The notes under the pieces are model-generated. The model worked only from the letters and a program-made list of their open reading frames with translations. It had not been told where the DNA came from and made no database searches. A stretch of 64,000 bases of DNA from Tragulus kanchil (taxonomy: Eukaryota; Chordata; Mammalia; Artiodactyla; Tragulidae): assembly GCA_022376925.1 (NCBI GenBank), contig JAIOJX010000001.1, forward strand, positions 2,575,501-2,639,500, given 5' to 3'. This document shows, piece after piece, positions 1 through 12,017 of this stretch. Within the stretch, counting starts at the first letter, position 1, and every line of letters begins with the position of its first letter. Made by a program: the position numbers and the translations under genes.

Positions 1-1159
1 GGTATACTTCATTTTGTCTCTCCATCTATTGATGGATATTTGGATGGTGTCCACTTTTGGTTAGTGTGAAAAGTGCGAAAGTGCTGAGTAAGCCTGGATT
101 CCATTCCTCACTTGGAGTCGAATTCCAGTTTTTGACTACCCAAAAGAGTTTTCACTGCATGTTGGAAGATGTAACCCCATCCAGCAACACTGGCAATGAG
201 TGAGAACTCAATGCACCTTAATACTGAGAAATTCATCAGGCCACTGCATAGATGGACTCAAGGTGATATAGTATTCTTTTAGCCATCATTTTTTCTCTCT
301 CTTTTTTATGTAATTCATCTTTTAAAAAAAATTATTTACTTTTGGCTATTCTGGTTTTCACTGCTGCCACAGGCTCTTCTCTAGTTGCAGGGAATGGGGG
401 CTACTCTCTAGTTGAGGTGAGCAGGTTTCTTGTGGTGGTGACTTCTCTTGTTGGGGAGCTCAGGCTCTAGGGCACATGGACATCAGTAGTTGTGGCCCAC
501 GGGCTCAATAGTTGCGGCTCCGAGGCTCTAGAGCACAGGCTCCATAGTTGTGGCTCATGGGCTTAGTTGCTCCGCAGCATGTGGGATCTTTCTGGATCAA
601 GGATCAAACCCATGTCTCCTGCATTGGCAGGCAAACTCTCCACGTCTGAGCTACCGGGGAAGACCCTCTCCCTCTTTTTTTAAAGTAGCAACTTTTTAAA
701 GATATAATTGACATACCATGCAACTCACTCTTTTAAAGTGTATAATTCAATGGATTTTAGTATGTTCAAAGTGTTGTATAATCATCCCTCTATTTAGTTA
801 CAAAACATTTTCATCATTCCTAAAGGAGACCACATATCCATTAATAGTCACTCCTCACTCTTACTCCCTGCTCCCTGGCCCTTTTAGTGACAAAACTGAT
901 TTCTGATTTTTATGAATTTGTCTATCATAGACATTTTTTATCAATAAAATCAAACAACATGTGTCCTTTTGTGACTAGTTTTTTTCAGTCAGTATGTTTC
1001 AAGGTTCATCCATGTTGTCACATATATTGTTATTTCATTCCTTTTTCAATGCCAAATAATATTGCACTGTATGGGTATACTTCATTTTGTCTCTCCATCT
1101 ATTGATGGATATTTGGATGGTGTCCACTTTTGGTTAGTGTGGAAAGTGCGAAAGTGCTG
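1..1159. repeat. Direct duplication D0 (left copy cut by window edge)
   Basis: Bases 1-86 match 1074-1159 at an offset of 1073, with one visible difference (tgaaaag against ggaaagt context). The sequences diverge directly after 86 and after 1159. The left copy therefore starts before the window and the right copy runs from 87 to 1159. This is the first of a series of adjacent duplications with nearly the same period. Probably an assembly artefact. Confidence 0.8.
318..667 (-). mobile_element. CHR-type tRNA-derived SINE, long form
   Basis: Reading the minus strand, the element opens with a degraded form of the usual cttccctggtggc SINE head and a B-box-like segment, then alternating gctc/tagttgtggctc phrases that are typical of cetartiodactyl CHR-1 SINEs. 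It ends in an A-rich tail, seen as the T-rich stretch at 318-345. It is moderately diverged. It lies just downstream of the 3' end of the antisense L1 that follows. Confidence 0.75.
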
Positions 1160-1740
1160 CTGTGAATGTTCGTGTATAAGTTTTCACTCTGTAAGATTTC
1201 TTTCACCTTGAAACATTTTTTTTTTTTCAATTCTCTTAGGTATATACTTAGGAGTAGAATGGCTGAGTTACATGGTAAATCTGCATATAACTCACTGAAG
1301 AGTCATCCTTGAATTTCTGGGATAAATTCCACTTGGTCATGATGCATACTCATCTTAATGTGCTGCTAGATTCAGTTTGCTAGGATTTTGTTGAAAGTGT
1401 TTGCACGTATGTTCATAAGGGATAGAACATAGTTTTCTTTTCTTGCCTGGCATCGTTATCAGAGTAATGCTGACTGACAAAATGAATTAAGAAGTGCTTC
1501 ATACTTTTCTAGTTTTTGGAAGAGTTTGAAAAAGATTAGTGTTAATTCTTTAAATTGTTGGTAGAATTCCTTAGTCAAGCTAGCTGGTCATGGATGTTTT
1601 TTTGTTGGGTTGTTTAATTACTTATTCTATCTCTTTACTTGTTTCAGGTATGTTCAGATTTTTTAATTTATACTTTATTCAGTTTTGATAGTTTTTATGT
1701 TTTTATGAATTAGCTCACTCATGTCTTTCATCTATTCTTA
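690..1740 (-). mobile_element. Old L1 fragment, antisense (3' UTR then ORF2)
   Basis: The plus strand carries the familiar reverse complement of an old mammalian L1 3' end: a tataattgacatacca start, a tttgtctatcatagacatt block and a gtatacttaggagtagaatgg block. From about 1300 it continues into ORF2-derived sequence (gctagattcagtttgctagg, tttggaagagtttgaaaaag). All frames are broken. The D0 duplication boundary at 1159 falls inside it. Confidence 0.75.
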
Positions 1741-1981
1741 AAATGATATTTATTGAGATTGCTCCATGTGCCAGGTACTGTGCCATTCACAATCGGACAC
1801 ATGCTCCACTGGTGGGGAAATGGAAATTTGGTAGAACCACAGATAAGAAAACAAGGGATTCCAACACTGTGTGATGCTGTGATATACATAAGAGGGTATC
1901 TTAAACCAGGCTTAGTTGTTCAGGAAAAGTTCTCAAGGGTGACTGGAGCAAGGGTGGCTGGAGCAAGGATGGCTAGAACTC

Positions 1982-2130
1982 TTTTTTTTTATTTTTTATT
2001 TTACCTTTTACTTTTACAGAGTTTTCTTGTTTACAGATATGTATGATCCCAGATTAGTCATAGGTATGTCCCACCCCTCCAGGCCATCGCACAGCGCCTC
2101 TGCAGGATCCCCTTTTCCCACAGCGCAATG
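1982..2130 (-). mobile_element. L1 3' UTR fragment, short-tail type, antisense
   Basis: The minus strand reads ggcctggaggggtggg, then tatgactaatctgggatcat, then aacaagaaaactctgtaaaa and an A-rich tail. The same 3' end is found at 16097-16209 and 43795-44148. It is repeated at about 3088-3236 in the D1 duplicate, whose left boundary (1991) lies inside the T-run of this element. Confidence 0.65.
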
Positions 2131-2249
2131 ACAATAGCTATTTTTTTTCACATATGATAGTATAGGTTTTCATGCTACTTCCAAATGTTCCCTCTTTTAT
2201 ATCTTTTCTTATTCCTGCCCAATCTATAAACAAATCCTATTTTCAGAGT

Positions 2250-2400
2250 ACAATATTACACCCAACCATCTTTCAGAACCTTTATTTTTTCTACCCTGGT
2301 CCAAGTCATCATCATCATCTTTCAGGTGAACTACTATAACAGCCTCTAACTGGTTCCCCTACTTCTGACCACACACTAGGTCACTTGACTTCACTCTAAC
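2250..2400 (+). mobile_element. L2 LINE relic, first part
   Basis: The stretch with gtccaagtcatcatcatcat, gaactactataacagcctct and aactggttcccctacttctg resembles the part of L2 shortly before its 3' region. The remainder of an L2 appears at 4205-4550, so the stretch between was inserted or duplicated into it. It is present again at about 3356-3506 in duplicate D1. Confidence 0.5.
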
Positions 2401-2669
2401 CCCAATCGTAGCATATCTCACTAAATGATGGAGTTGGAATGCTAAAGGCTCTATTTCCTGAAGTCCCTCATAGGGTGATCTAGTCTCTGCCAAGCAGATG
2501 AGACTGCATGTAATTTGGAAGGCTAACTGGGACAGAGCTCATGCCTCTGCTTCTATGATTTCTAGTTTTTGCCAGTAAGCACAGTCTTGGAAACTTTCGC
2601 TTCTTTTGCATGAACAGTAACAGATCTCTCAAGATGCAGTTCCTAGTTTCGCGGGCATCAAAAGACAAG

Positions 2670-2876
2670 TCATGATGTATCCAGTTTGTTTATTTAGGAA
2701 GAGAATGAGGCAATAAGGTCAAGATTTGTGATGATCTGTCATGATGTATCCAGTTTGTTTATTTAGGAAGAGAATGAGGCAATAAGGTCAAGATTTGTGA
2801 TGATCTGTCATGATGTATCCAGTTTGTTTATTTAGGAAGAGAATGAGGCAATAAGGTCAAGATTTGTGATGATCTG
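2670..2876. repeat. Minisatellite, 69-base unit, three perfect copies
   Basis: Three head-to-tail copies of a 69-base unit beginning tcatgatgtatccagtttg and ending gatttgtgatgatctg, with no differences that I can see. The array is duplicated at 3776-3982 as part of D1. Perfect identity implies recent expansion or collapse error. Confidence 0.9.
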
Positions 2877-3096
2877 AGCAGAGGTGGTGTGGTCCTGGAG
2901 GCAGCCACTGGAGCAGTGGCTTCCTAACTCTCCACCTTCCGGATGTGCCAGTTATGTGCTGTTAAGTGAAAAAGTTCTGGACATTCAACCTAGAGTATCA
3001 ATCTATTATTCTGATTATTACTACAACTTTGTAAGCACCAATTGTAAACCGTTTAAATGAGTTAAAGCGGTTTCTGCTATCTGTAATGTACTGACT
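2877..3096. other. Unassigned sequence after the minisatellite
   Basis: No open frame or recognised family. It contains a ctggaggcagccactggagc block and AT-rich flanks, and may belong to an LTR-like insertion that splits the L2. It is repeated at 3983-4197. Confidence 0.3.
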
Positions 3097-3775
3097 ATTT
3101 TTTATTTTACCTTTTACTTTTACAGAGTTTTCTTGTTTACAGATATGTATGATCCCAGATTAGTCATAGGTATGTCCCACCCCTCCAGGCCATCGCACAG
3201 CGCCTCTGCAGGATCCCCTTTTCCCACAGCGCAATGACAATAGCTATTTTTTTTCACATATGATAGTATAGGTTTTCATGCTACTTCCAAATGTTCCCTC
3301 TTTTATATCTTTTCTTATTCCTGCCCAATCTATAAACAAATCCTATTTTCAGAGTACAATATTACACCCAACCATCTTTCAGAACCTTTATTTTTTCTAC
3401 CCTGGTCCAAGTCATCATCATCATCTTTCAGGTGAACTACTATAACAGCCTCTAACTGGTTCCCCTACTTCTGACCACACACTAGGTCACTTGACTTCAC
3501 TCTAACCCCAATCGTAGCATATCTCACTAAATGATGGAGTTGGAATGCTAAAGGCTCTATTTCCTGAAGTCCCTCATAGGGTGATCTAGTCTCTGCCAAG
3601 CAGATGAGACTGCATGTAATTTGGAAGGCTAACTGGGACAGAGCTCATGCCTCTGCTTCTATGATTTCTAGTTTTTGCCAGTAAGCACAGTCTTGGAAAC
3701 TTTCGCTTCTTTTGCATGAACAGTAACAGATCTCTCAAGATGCAGTTCCTAGTTTCGCGGGCATCAAAAGACAAG

Positions 3776-3982
3776 TCATGATGTATCCAGTTTGTTTATT
3801 TAGGAAGAGAATGAGGCAATAAGGTCAAGATTTGTGATGATCTGTCATGATGTATCCAGTTTGTTTATTTAGGAAGAGAATGAGGCAATAAGGTCAAGAT
3901 TTGTGATGATCTGTCATGATGTATCCAGTTTGTTTATTTAGGAAGAGAATGAGGCAATAAGGTCAAGATTTGTGATGATCTG
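3776..3982. repeat. Second copy of the 69-base triplet minisatellite
   Basis: Identical to 2670-2876 at an offset of 1106. It is the copy carried by the right half of duplication D1. Confidence 0.9.
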
Positions 3983-4204
3983 AGCAGAGGTGGTGTGGTC
4001 CTGGAGGCAGCCACTGGAGCAGTGGCTTCCTAACTCTCCACCTTCCGGATGTGCCAGTTATGTGCTGTTAAGTGAAAAAGTTCTGGACATTCAACCTAGA
4101 GTATCAATCTATTATTCTGATTATTACTACAACTTTGTAAGCACCCAATTGTAAACCGTTTAAATGAGTTAAAGCGGTTTCTGCTATCTGTAATGTAACT
4201 GCAC

Positions 4205-4550
4205 TCTACCCTTGACGTGGAAGCTAAGGGAAATGTTTAAAAAATGGAACCAGATTCTACACCTTCCTTGCTCAAAACTCCCCAATGGCTTCCTGTGCTA
4301 CTTGAAACAAAAGTCAAACTCACAGGTGTGCTGCCTCAGGGTGTGTTATTTGCTGTTCCCTCTACCTAGAACACTCATCCTCTGGATAGGAACATGGCTC
4401 AAATTTCTACTTCATGTTCATCACTCTTTGAAATCATCTTGCTTATTTGATCTGTGTGTGGGTGTACGTGCATGTGCACATGCAGATATGCATCATCTGT
4501 CTACTAGAATGTAAGTTGCTTGAGGGTATGGACATTGTACGATTGTTTTA
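4205..4550 (+). mobile_element. L2 LINE relic, 3' part
   Basis: Contains ccccaatggcttcctgtg, tgctgttccctctacctaga and ctagaatgtaagttgcttga, which are L2 3'-region phrases in the sense direction. It continues the L2 seen at 2250-2400. No frame survives. Confidence 0.6.
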
Positions 4551-5177
4551 GTGGATCCAGGGGAAAAGCAGTGACCTATACCCATTGAGAAAATCACTGA
4601 GAATTCAGGAAGAGGAAAAAGAAATAGAAAATGATGGATATTTCTGAGCACTGCTGGGATGTTTACAGAGTGTTAGAAAGTAAAGCACTAAATACTGAAA
4701 ACCAAAATCACCTGAGAAAAGTGACAATCTCTGAAGAGTATTCTTGCAGTTGTGAAATAGAAATTATATATGCAAGGAGGGTGAAGACAGTCAGACTTGT
4801 GTCTGTAATGAGTGTCATTACATCATTGGCACCCAACTAGAAGGCTTGTTCATGACCTGCTCTGCAGCTCATTTGGGAGTTTATTCTATAAAAGCATGAA
4901 TTTGGTCCAGTTTGGTCATCTGAAGAATAGAAAAAAAAATCCCAGAGTATTTGGGTTCATATAATTTTGAGGGGATGAAAAAACACTTTGCAAGCTCCTG
5001 CTGTTTTTGCTACTCACCTCTGGGCATTTGGGGATGGAAGTGAGAAAGAGAAAAACCACAGATCCTACCTGAGAAGGAGGGTAGACTACTGTCCAATGAG
5101 AGCCAGGGGAGTGATTAGGCGAGGATTAGGCCGCAGGGCTGACTGCTCTGGAGAGGAAGAGGCAAGAGAAAGTTACT
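4551..5177. other. Unassigned sequence
   Basis: No recognised repeat or coding frame. Short open frames have no codon or motif support. Ordinary AT-rich non-coding DNA. Confidence 0.4.
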
Positions 5178-5462
5178 TACTTAGTTTATACATAGTAATG
5201 CTTATATATCAGTTTCAGTCTCCCAATTTATCCCTCCTCATCTTTCCCCCTGGAAGCCATAAGATTGTTTTCTACATCTGTGAATCTGTTTCTGTTTTGT
5301 AAATAAATTCTTTTGTGCTATTTTGTTTAGATTCCACATATAAGTGATATCATATATTTGTCTTTCTGTGTGTGACTTACTTCACTTAGTATGACAATCT
5401 CTAGGTCCATCTATGTTCCTGCAAATGGCATTATTTCATTCTTTTTTACAGCCAAATATAAG
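5178..5462 (-). mobile_element. L1 3' UTR fragment, antisense
   Basis: The plus strand has cataagattgttttctacatc, gattccacatataagtgata and ttacttcacttagtatgaca, the usual reverse complement of a mammalian L1 3' UTR. It ends abruptly at gccaaatata, where a separate sense L1 piece begins. Confidence 0.75.
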
Positions 5463-5484
5463 AACAAAAAATTTACATAATTAT

Positions 5485-6620
5485 TAGGAGAAATGACCAA
5501 TCATAGTTGGATATTTTAATATATCTCTCTTTGTAACTGATACAACAAGCAGAACAAAAATCATAGAAGATCTGAAAAAGAGTGACGAACAGAATTGACC
5601 TAATGGAGACATATATCTGCACATACCTATGTCTAAATATAAATTTCTATACCTATATCTGTAATTACATCTTCATCTATGCCTATTATCTACCAAGCCA
5701 TTTGAAAGTACAGTTTTTCCCAGAACATGTGTACCATTTACAAAAATTGGCCATAGCGTGTCCAGAAAGCAAGTCTCAACAAATTGCAGAGAGCTGAAAC
5801 AGCATAAAGCACATTCTCTGACCACAGTGGAATTAAGCTAGAGATCAATGACAGGCACTAAGTAGAAAAATCTTTACATATTTGAAAATAACCCATTTAA
5901 AATAATTCATAGATAGAAGAAATCATAACAGGAATTTGAAATGAAAATATCAAATAAAAAAGTTTGTGCAACACATGGGACTTTCCTGCTGGTTCAGCAG
6001 TTATGATAATGCAGGGGATATGGGTTCAAATTCTGGTAGGGTAACTACCATGTGCCACATGGGCAAAAAAATCATATGAGGTACGGTTAAGGCATAATCA
6101 AATGAAAAGGAAGAAAGTCCAAAAATTAATGAGCTAAGCATTTTCTCCAAGAAGTTATGAAAAAGATAGCAATGTTGACTCAAAAAATTTAGAAAATGAA
6201 CCTAAACATTAAATATTTCAGTGATATTAAAAAAAATGTGAAGTACCTAGGAACAACTTTAATATGAAATGTGCAAGACTTCCACAGAGAAAATGATAGA
6301 ACTTTATAGGAAAGTATGAAACAAGCCCGAAACAAATACAGATACCATATTCAGAGACTGACAGATTAAATATTATAAATATGTTGATACTCCCTTATTG
6401 ATAATTCAATACTTTTACAGTAAGCATTTTAACAAGTTTTACTTTGTGGAATTTGTCAGCCTAACTTTAAAATTTCTGTAGAAAAGCAAGGCCCAAGAAT
6501 AATTAACATATCTCTATGTAGGATAGTGAAAGGATCTGCCAAATATCATCATACAGCCATAATAAGATAATCAGATTCCAGCAGAAGGATAGATAAATGT
6601 ATCAGAGGAAAAGAGTGGAG
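5485..6620 (+). mobile_element. Old L1 ORF2 relic, split by a SINE
   Basis: The left part has aagtctcaacaaattgcaga and tctgaccacagtggaattaa, matching the ORF2 endonuclease to reverse transcriptase interval. After the SINE at 5976-6072 it continues with gtgaagtacctaggaacaac, atgtgcaagacttccacaga and agaaaagcaaggcccaagaa. Many stops; non-functional. Confidence 0.65.
5976..6072 (+). mobile_element. Degenerate short CHR-type SINE
   Basis: Begins gggactttcctgctggttca, has gggttcaaattctggt in the B-box position and an accatgtgccacatgggc end before an A run. This is a worn short CHR SINE inserted in the old L1. Its divergence is higher than that of the other SINEs in the window. Confidence 0.6.
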
Positions 6621-6649
6621 AACCTAGGATATGTCCATTCTGTCATCTT

Positions 6650-8095
6650 CTCTGAGCAATCCCTTCAAGTTCAGGCCTTAACTGTACCCTGGTTATTCAC
6701 TAAAGACATAGCTTATCCTGAAGTCCTCTCCAATGAAGACTTTGTTCTCTCGTAGCACCTTGTACCTTAGGGCTGGAAGAGAGATAGGTCTTCTTCACTC
6801 TCCTGTTGCTTCTAAACCAAATTATATCTGCCTATTTGAGGTTCATGCCATTCTGTTCATGTCATCTTCTATGCATCTTTGTGCTATCATCCACTGACCT
6901 CCTAGTTATTCAGTCTTACCAAGGACTTGGGAGTCTGGCTCAGGGTCTTACTCTCTGCCCCATTTTACCATCTTCCAGATGAAGTCAACATCCACATGGA
7001 CCACCCAGCAATTTGGCCTTCTCATTTCTAGTGAATGTCTCCAGCCCATATGAGCCACACTCTTCCACAGACACATTCAAGGTTTATTCTTCACCTGAAA
7101 CTACTTACTCTACTTGTGACTGCATAAATTAAAATATCCCAGATCACAACCTCCTAGCTGTTCTCCTAGCTCCTATTCCTCTGTTTCCTCTATACCTTTG
7201 ATCTTTGATCTTATTGAGTACTTTGCCTCTTGCTCTCTATTTCCTGACCATCTGTTCTCTCTTTTTGTCTTGCCTCATTTATTTGGTTTGGTGAAATTTC
7301 TCCTCTCTACTGTCTTCTCCTGTTTATGTGAAGACTTACTTGCTAAGTTGTAAATACAGCCACCACCACTTATTCCTATATATGAGCAACATTTCCTGTA
7401 TCCCCACATGCAGTCACGGCCCATATGCAATCAATTGCTGATTCTAAATTCTATGTATTTCTCATTGTAGCTTCTATGACTTCCTTCAGCATTCTTTACA
7501 GGTTTTGATATAATCTGTACTGCCTTATTGCCTCTTGTTTATCCTTTCTCCACATTGCTTCCAGAGTAGTACTTCTATAACACAAATCACTTTGCTAATT
7601 AAAGTCTTCTGATGGCATAATGTAGTCTTATGGATAAGTCCAAACTATTGACTCTGGTATGCAAGGCCCCTTCCTGCCTCTTTACGTTTGTCTTCCACCA
7701 TTCTATCTCATAAAATCCCTGTTGCAGTCACACTGAAACACGAGCAGTGCCCCAAATGCATGATATGCTTTTACATCTCTGTGACTTTCTTTGAATGTCT
7801 TGTTCCCTTTGCTTAGAGAACCCTCTTCCCTTCATCATTTCTCTAAGAAACTTTTCATAATTCAAGACTTCATTTTCCTCTTACTCCTGTTTGCTCACTT
7901 TGTGCCATTACGACACTTATCCAACCAAACTGTGGTCATTATTCTGTTAGTCAAGAAACTTTTTGCCACTAGATTTTGAGTGACTTTAATGTCAGAGATC
8001 ATGTCTTATTCTTTCTGTCTCTTATTGTGAGACTAAGGCTAGGCACACAGTAGGTGCTCTTTTAATACATTTTTATTGGTTGAGTGAAGAAAGAA
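6650..8095 (+). mobile_element. Long L2 LINE relic with 3' end
   Basis: The left part contains a stretch translating as D-E-V-N-I-H-M-D, similar to the GDFNIH endonuclease motif of LINEs. The right part has tatgcaaggccccttcctgc, gcctagaccaaag-like loss, tagattttgagtgactttaa and finally aggcacacagtaggtgctct followed by ttggttgagtgaa, the standard L2 3' end. The central part is less certain. All frames are broken. Confidence 0.55.
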
Positions 8096-8099
8096 CTAG

Positions 8100-9985
8100 T
8101 AGGGTCCTAATGATGCCTTAGACAAAATCATGCAGTACTTTTCCAGATTTCAGAGAATTTATTTCTTATAAGACAGAGCTAAATACAAGTCAAATCTTTT
8201 ATTTAGTACTTCAAATTATATATGAGTCAAGTAGTTTGCTCTAAAGGCTGCCCAGAGACTTGTCATCTAGCTATGGCTTGGCAAGAGACCACCTCAAAAT
8301 GAATCTTTGAGTTTATCAATGAGTCTTGAGAGAACAATAAACAAATTTGAATTTAATATGCACACAACTCTTGCAAGTCTGAGTAGCTGGGAAACATGAC
8401 GGAGATTGATATTAAAGAGACCTGTTCAGTTTCAAGCCTCAGCAGGCCAACTTCTCGATGGTTTAAGGCATACCTAATATTGTACAAAGTAGTGTCAATG
8501 TCATTGACTTTCTGTAGCCGCACACTGAGGAGTCCCAAAGCCTAGCCTTGTGGAAAGACAAAGCTGTTAGTCCTAATGTAACTGTGAGGAGACTTGCAAG
8601 GCAGTCTCTAAAGCCAAAGAGTCAGGACAAAAAAGGATTTCAAAGAAATGTAGTTACCAGAGATCATTGCTCCTGTTGTACATGGATCCAGAGTACAGAG
8701 TAGGGAAAGAATAGGGTGAAAGACGGCAACCTTTTTACAGGACTTGCATTCCAGATTTTATTTCACTCCTTCCCCCAAACCAGGAAGTTAGAGGCAGAAT
8801 TTCTCTTCAAATGATGCCTTGTGTGTTGAGCCCTCCTTGGCTACTCTGAATCCATAGAAGGTGCAGCGGGCTAAGGTCTTGGGCTCCTCTTTCTGGTAGT
8901 GGGCATTGTTATGACCTCTGTTGTCTTCCAAGTGGAAATCTTCACTTGAGATTGGCTGCTGCATCTGCCTTCTTGACAGTTACATTTACAAATACAAAAT
9001 TTTCTCTTTCATGTGTATCAAATATTGCATAATACTAAGGAAATCCTGGGGTCTAAAAACAAGACAGGAAGAATGCAGAAGAGGGCACCAGAGTCAATAA
9101 CTAAGTGGGTGTTGGATGAGGGGGGAAAGTTAACCTTAGGTATCTCTTGAGTGGATGCAAAAATAGTTTTAAGCTTGTTGTCTTCATAGATTTGAGATCA
9201 CTGGCTCCTTACCTTCTTAATATATGAGTGAGTCACAAGACTCGACTACAGGTCTTATACAATAATGGCATGTTTAACAAAAATTCAGTATCTGAGAATC
9301 TGGCCCAATTAGACTTCTAAAACATGTACTCATATATGTCCCTTGAAGTTCCTTGAAGTCATAGGCATCTGAAAATAGGGGGCTTAGAATAAAAGTGATT
9401 CTTCATCTCTAATTTTAATATCATTAGAAGAGGTACAGAAAGATGTTTCCAACTCTGGCATCCACTCTACTCTCCCTCTTTTGTCTCACTGGTCATCTAG
9501 GTAGAAGAATGAAAGGCAATTCATGACCAGATCTTTTCAAAAGACTGAGCCATAAACAAGGAAAATATCAAAATATCTTAACTTTTCCTGTGTGGGAAAG
9601 GGGAGGCTGGCCTTTTTCTAGAAGAGGCACAAGGTTGTCAAAATTGAAGCCCTGACGGACTCCCTTAGAGCATTTTTAAGCCATGTGAAAAGAGAAAAAC
9701 TCACAAATATGCAGAGAAAGAGGAAATGGCCTTGACCCACATTTAGGGCTGAGAGCTCAGACTCTCAGAGAAGCCTGATACCCTAGAGCTGTACCAGATT
9801 GCTGAGAGCAGCGCGCCTGACTCTGTGTGTGAACGTGGGAAGGGATGCAGGGCCCAGAGGGGGAAGTTGCTTGGTCACATTCCATTGCAATGGAGAGGCA
9901 GAGCTGAGGTTGTAGTCAAGATCTCTTGTTCCAGAATCAAAGCTTTTGTTGTTTCAGAGATGATTCCCATAAGAAGCCATGGATG
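8100..9985. other. Unique sequence, no recognised feature
   Basis: I see no clear repeat family and no believable coding frame in this stretch. The open frames are 60-odd residues long and without motifs. It is one of the longest apparently single-copy parts of the window. Confidence 0.4.
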
Positions 9986-9989
9986 TTGG

Positions 9990-10095
9990 CCATCTTGAAT
10001 GTTAGAGCTAGAAGCATCCTTAGATTTTGGAGATTTGGAAAAATTTCCCCCTTTATCCTGGTGAGAAAACTGAGACCACAGAAATGAAGTGACTT
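9990..10095 (-). mobile_element. MIR-like SINE relic
   Basis: tagagctagaagcatcctta, then ccctttatcctggtgagaaa, actgagaccacagaaatgaa and gtgacttgtaaaac follow the order seen in the reverse complement of MIR-related SINEs (two exons-like blocks around gaggaaactgag). Weakly preserved. Confidence 0.45.
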
Positions 10096-10390
10096 GTAAA
10101 ACTCCTATCTCCACAGGGGAGGCAGTGGGGAAGGGAAGATGGATGTATGGTGGGGGAGCAGGTGGAGGCTGGACCCAAAAGCATGAGATGGGGCCCATGA
10201 TTATAGACCAAAATCCATGTCAGTTCTCATTGTCTCTGCCCTTGATGATGTGGGTATCCTACAGAAGTTAGACTTTTGACCATTTGTTGTTGAGTTAAAC
10301 ACACCTGGTTGAGAAGTCAGGGAAGCTGAAATAGGATCCAAAAGAAGGTGGAGCTGCTGCAGGCCTGGCTACTGCTCTGCGTCAGTAAGG

Positions 10391-10439
10391 TGAGTCAGCA
10401 TATATGTGATGACGTGTGCGAGCAATAAAATAGCAGCTG
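10391..10439. promoter_or_regulatory. Cluster of AP-1/MARE-, CRE- and E-box-like motifs
   Basis: Within non-repetitive sequence, TGAGTCAGCA (10391-10400) matches an AP-1 or MARE-type core, TGACGTG (10410-10416) a CRE-like core, and CAGCTG (10434-10439) an E-box, all within 50 bases. The motifs are read directly. Any enhancer role is inference, since such short sites occur often by chance. Confidence 0.25.
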
Positions 10440-11115
10440 CTTCCCTTCCACTTTCTAAATCTCCCATGAGACTCTCTCCTGTGGCCCTCTGTAACCAGCA
10501 GGAAGGTAATTGTGTGAAATCTAGTTCAATTTAGCCCAGTTGACATATTACAAAGCCAACTGCTCTGTGGAGACATAATGGGATGTTGTCTGCTAGAGAG
10601 GGGGCCCCGGGCAGAGGAGCACAGGCGGCCACTGCTGCAGCCTGTGTTTGGAAACTGCAAATAACCTGGTTTGTCAGACACGTGTTATATACAAGAAAGA
10701 TGCAGATATTAACCTGAAAGGAAGGTTTGGACAGTATTACTAAGTGACCGTTGAGTGCCAGGGTGATGAAATAATCCCACAATGAATGAAGAAATCATTA
10801 AAGGTTGCTGAGCAGGTAAATGGCATTTTGGGGAACATAGTCCATCAGTAAAGGCAGACTAGACCAGACAAGGGGGATACTGGCATGAGAGAAGCTTGGT
10901 GCAAACAGAAGACTTCAGCTCATTTTGGCTCCATTCTAGCTTTTAGGCATTGGAGAGACTTGAGAAGGAAGTGGAATGGCTCCACTGCCTGATGGCTCAC
11001 GGTTGCCAACTCTTCTACTCTACCTGGTCCTGCAGACACTCTGGCTCTAGTCACCCGTCGCTTCTCCCATCTCTCAAATAGCTATCCAATGCCCAAGAGG
11101 CTTTGTAACCATTGA
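10440..11115. other. Unique sequence, no recognised feature
   Basis: Moderate-GC single-copy sequence with no convincing frame. It leads into duplicate D2. Confidence 0.4.
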
Positions 11116-11449
11116 TGGTTATTCTGAAAATGAAAGAGGCAGGGTTTTCCTGAGAGGATAAGTGTCCAGGAGTATCTCAAGAGGTTGTCAGAACTTAGCT
11201 GTACATCCGAGTCAATTAAGTTCTGCTCTGAGAGCTAGAGACGGACACCTTTGCACATTAGAAGGAAAGAAGATGAAAGGAGAAGTCCCTTATTGGGCTG
11301 AGACTTGCAGTAACTCTTCAACTCTCACCTCAGTAGGTGGTGGGAACAGCACTTCGCCTGCTGGTCAATGGCATGCACTCAGTATGTGATTGGAAACGCC
11401 CAACAGAGGAGTCCCAAGTCCCAGCCCCAGAGTTTGGAGTCAGGGCCCC

Positions 11450-11560
11450 GGCTTTGCACCCTCAGTTTCCTCGTGTGCAGAATCGAAGCCTAACAATCTC
11501 GCACTGCCTGCCTCAAAGAGCTGCAGTCAGGGTCCCAGGAGACGGCCACCGTGGCAGCAC
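11450..11560 (+). mobile_element. MIR relic (also at 12521-12631)
   Basis: cctcagtttcctcgtgtgca, then gcactgcctgcctcaaagag, follows the central MIR order (cctcagtttcctcatctg, then ctgcctacctcatagg). Short and diverged. The second copy belongs to D2. Confidence 0.45.
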
Positions 11561-11564
11561 TTGG

Positions 11565-12017
11565 TAAAGTGTGAAGAGCTGGGCCCCCGGGCTGAGTCAT
11601 CCTTGCAGTTATGATAAAAGTGGCTCCTTACTGGCCTGAGCAATGCTGTGGACCCAATAGTGCTTAATTAAAGAATTCCTATGCTGCCACTGCAACTGAG
11701 CATTTGACCTGGAAAAAATTGCAGTTAGGAAAAGAAACTGGGTAATGTCCATTGTGAAGTAAGAGTAACGCAACAGCCGTCAGAGAGGGGGTGGGAGGAA
11801 GGGCCTCTCCTGTGGGCTCTGTCACCCCTTCACTCCCTCCTTTCTTTCCAGCCTTTGCTTCTCTCACTTTTTCCATCAACTACATTCATCTTACATCACA
11901 CCTCCCAAACCTCGCTCCATTTCCCCTTTTCCCTGAATTCATTTTCATGATCTCTCACTTCTTCTCTTTGTTTACTAAACTCTCTCCTTTGTTTGCCTTT
12001 GTCTTTACATTTTACTC
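11565..12017. other. Unique sequence, no recognised feature
   Basis: Includes a ctgagtcat AP-1-like site near 11593 and becomes pyrimidine-rich after 11820. No gene seen. Duplicated at 12636-13088. Confidence 0.35.

Larger units (their letters stand above)
1991..4197. repeat. Adjacent direct duplication D1, period about 1106
   Basis: Copy A is 1991-3096 and copy B 3097-4197. They are essentially identical, including the inner 69-base triplet repeat. The clear difference is one C in a short C run (gcaccaatt against gcacccaatt), plus the terminal bases. No target-site or repeat structure explains the boundaries except that the left one sits in a T-run. Most likely a false duplication from assembly. 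Confidence 0.9.

Noticed and set aside
2670..2876. CRISPR array
   Set aside because: The three 69-base units are perfect tandem copies with no spacers, in a mammalian sequence.
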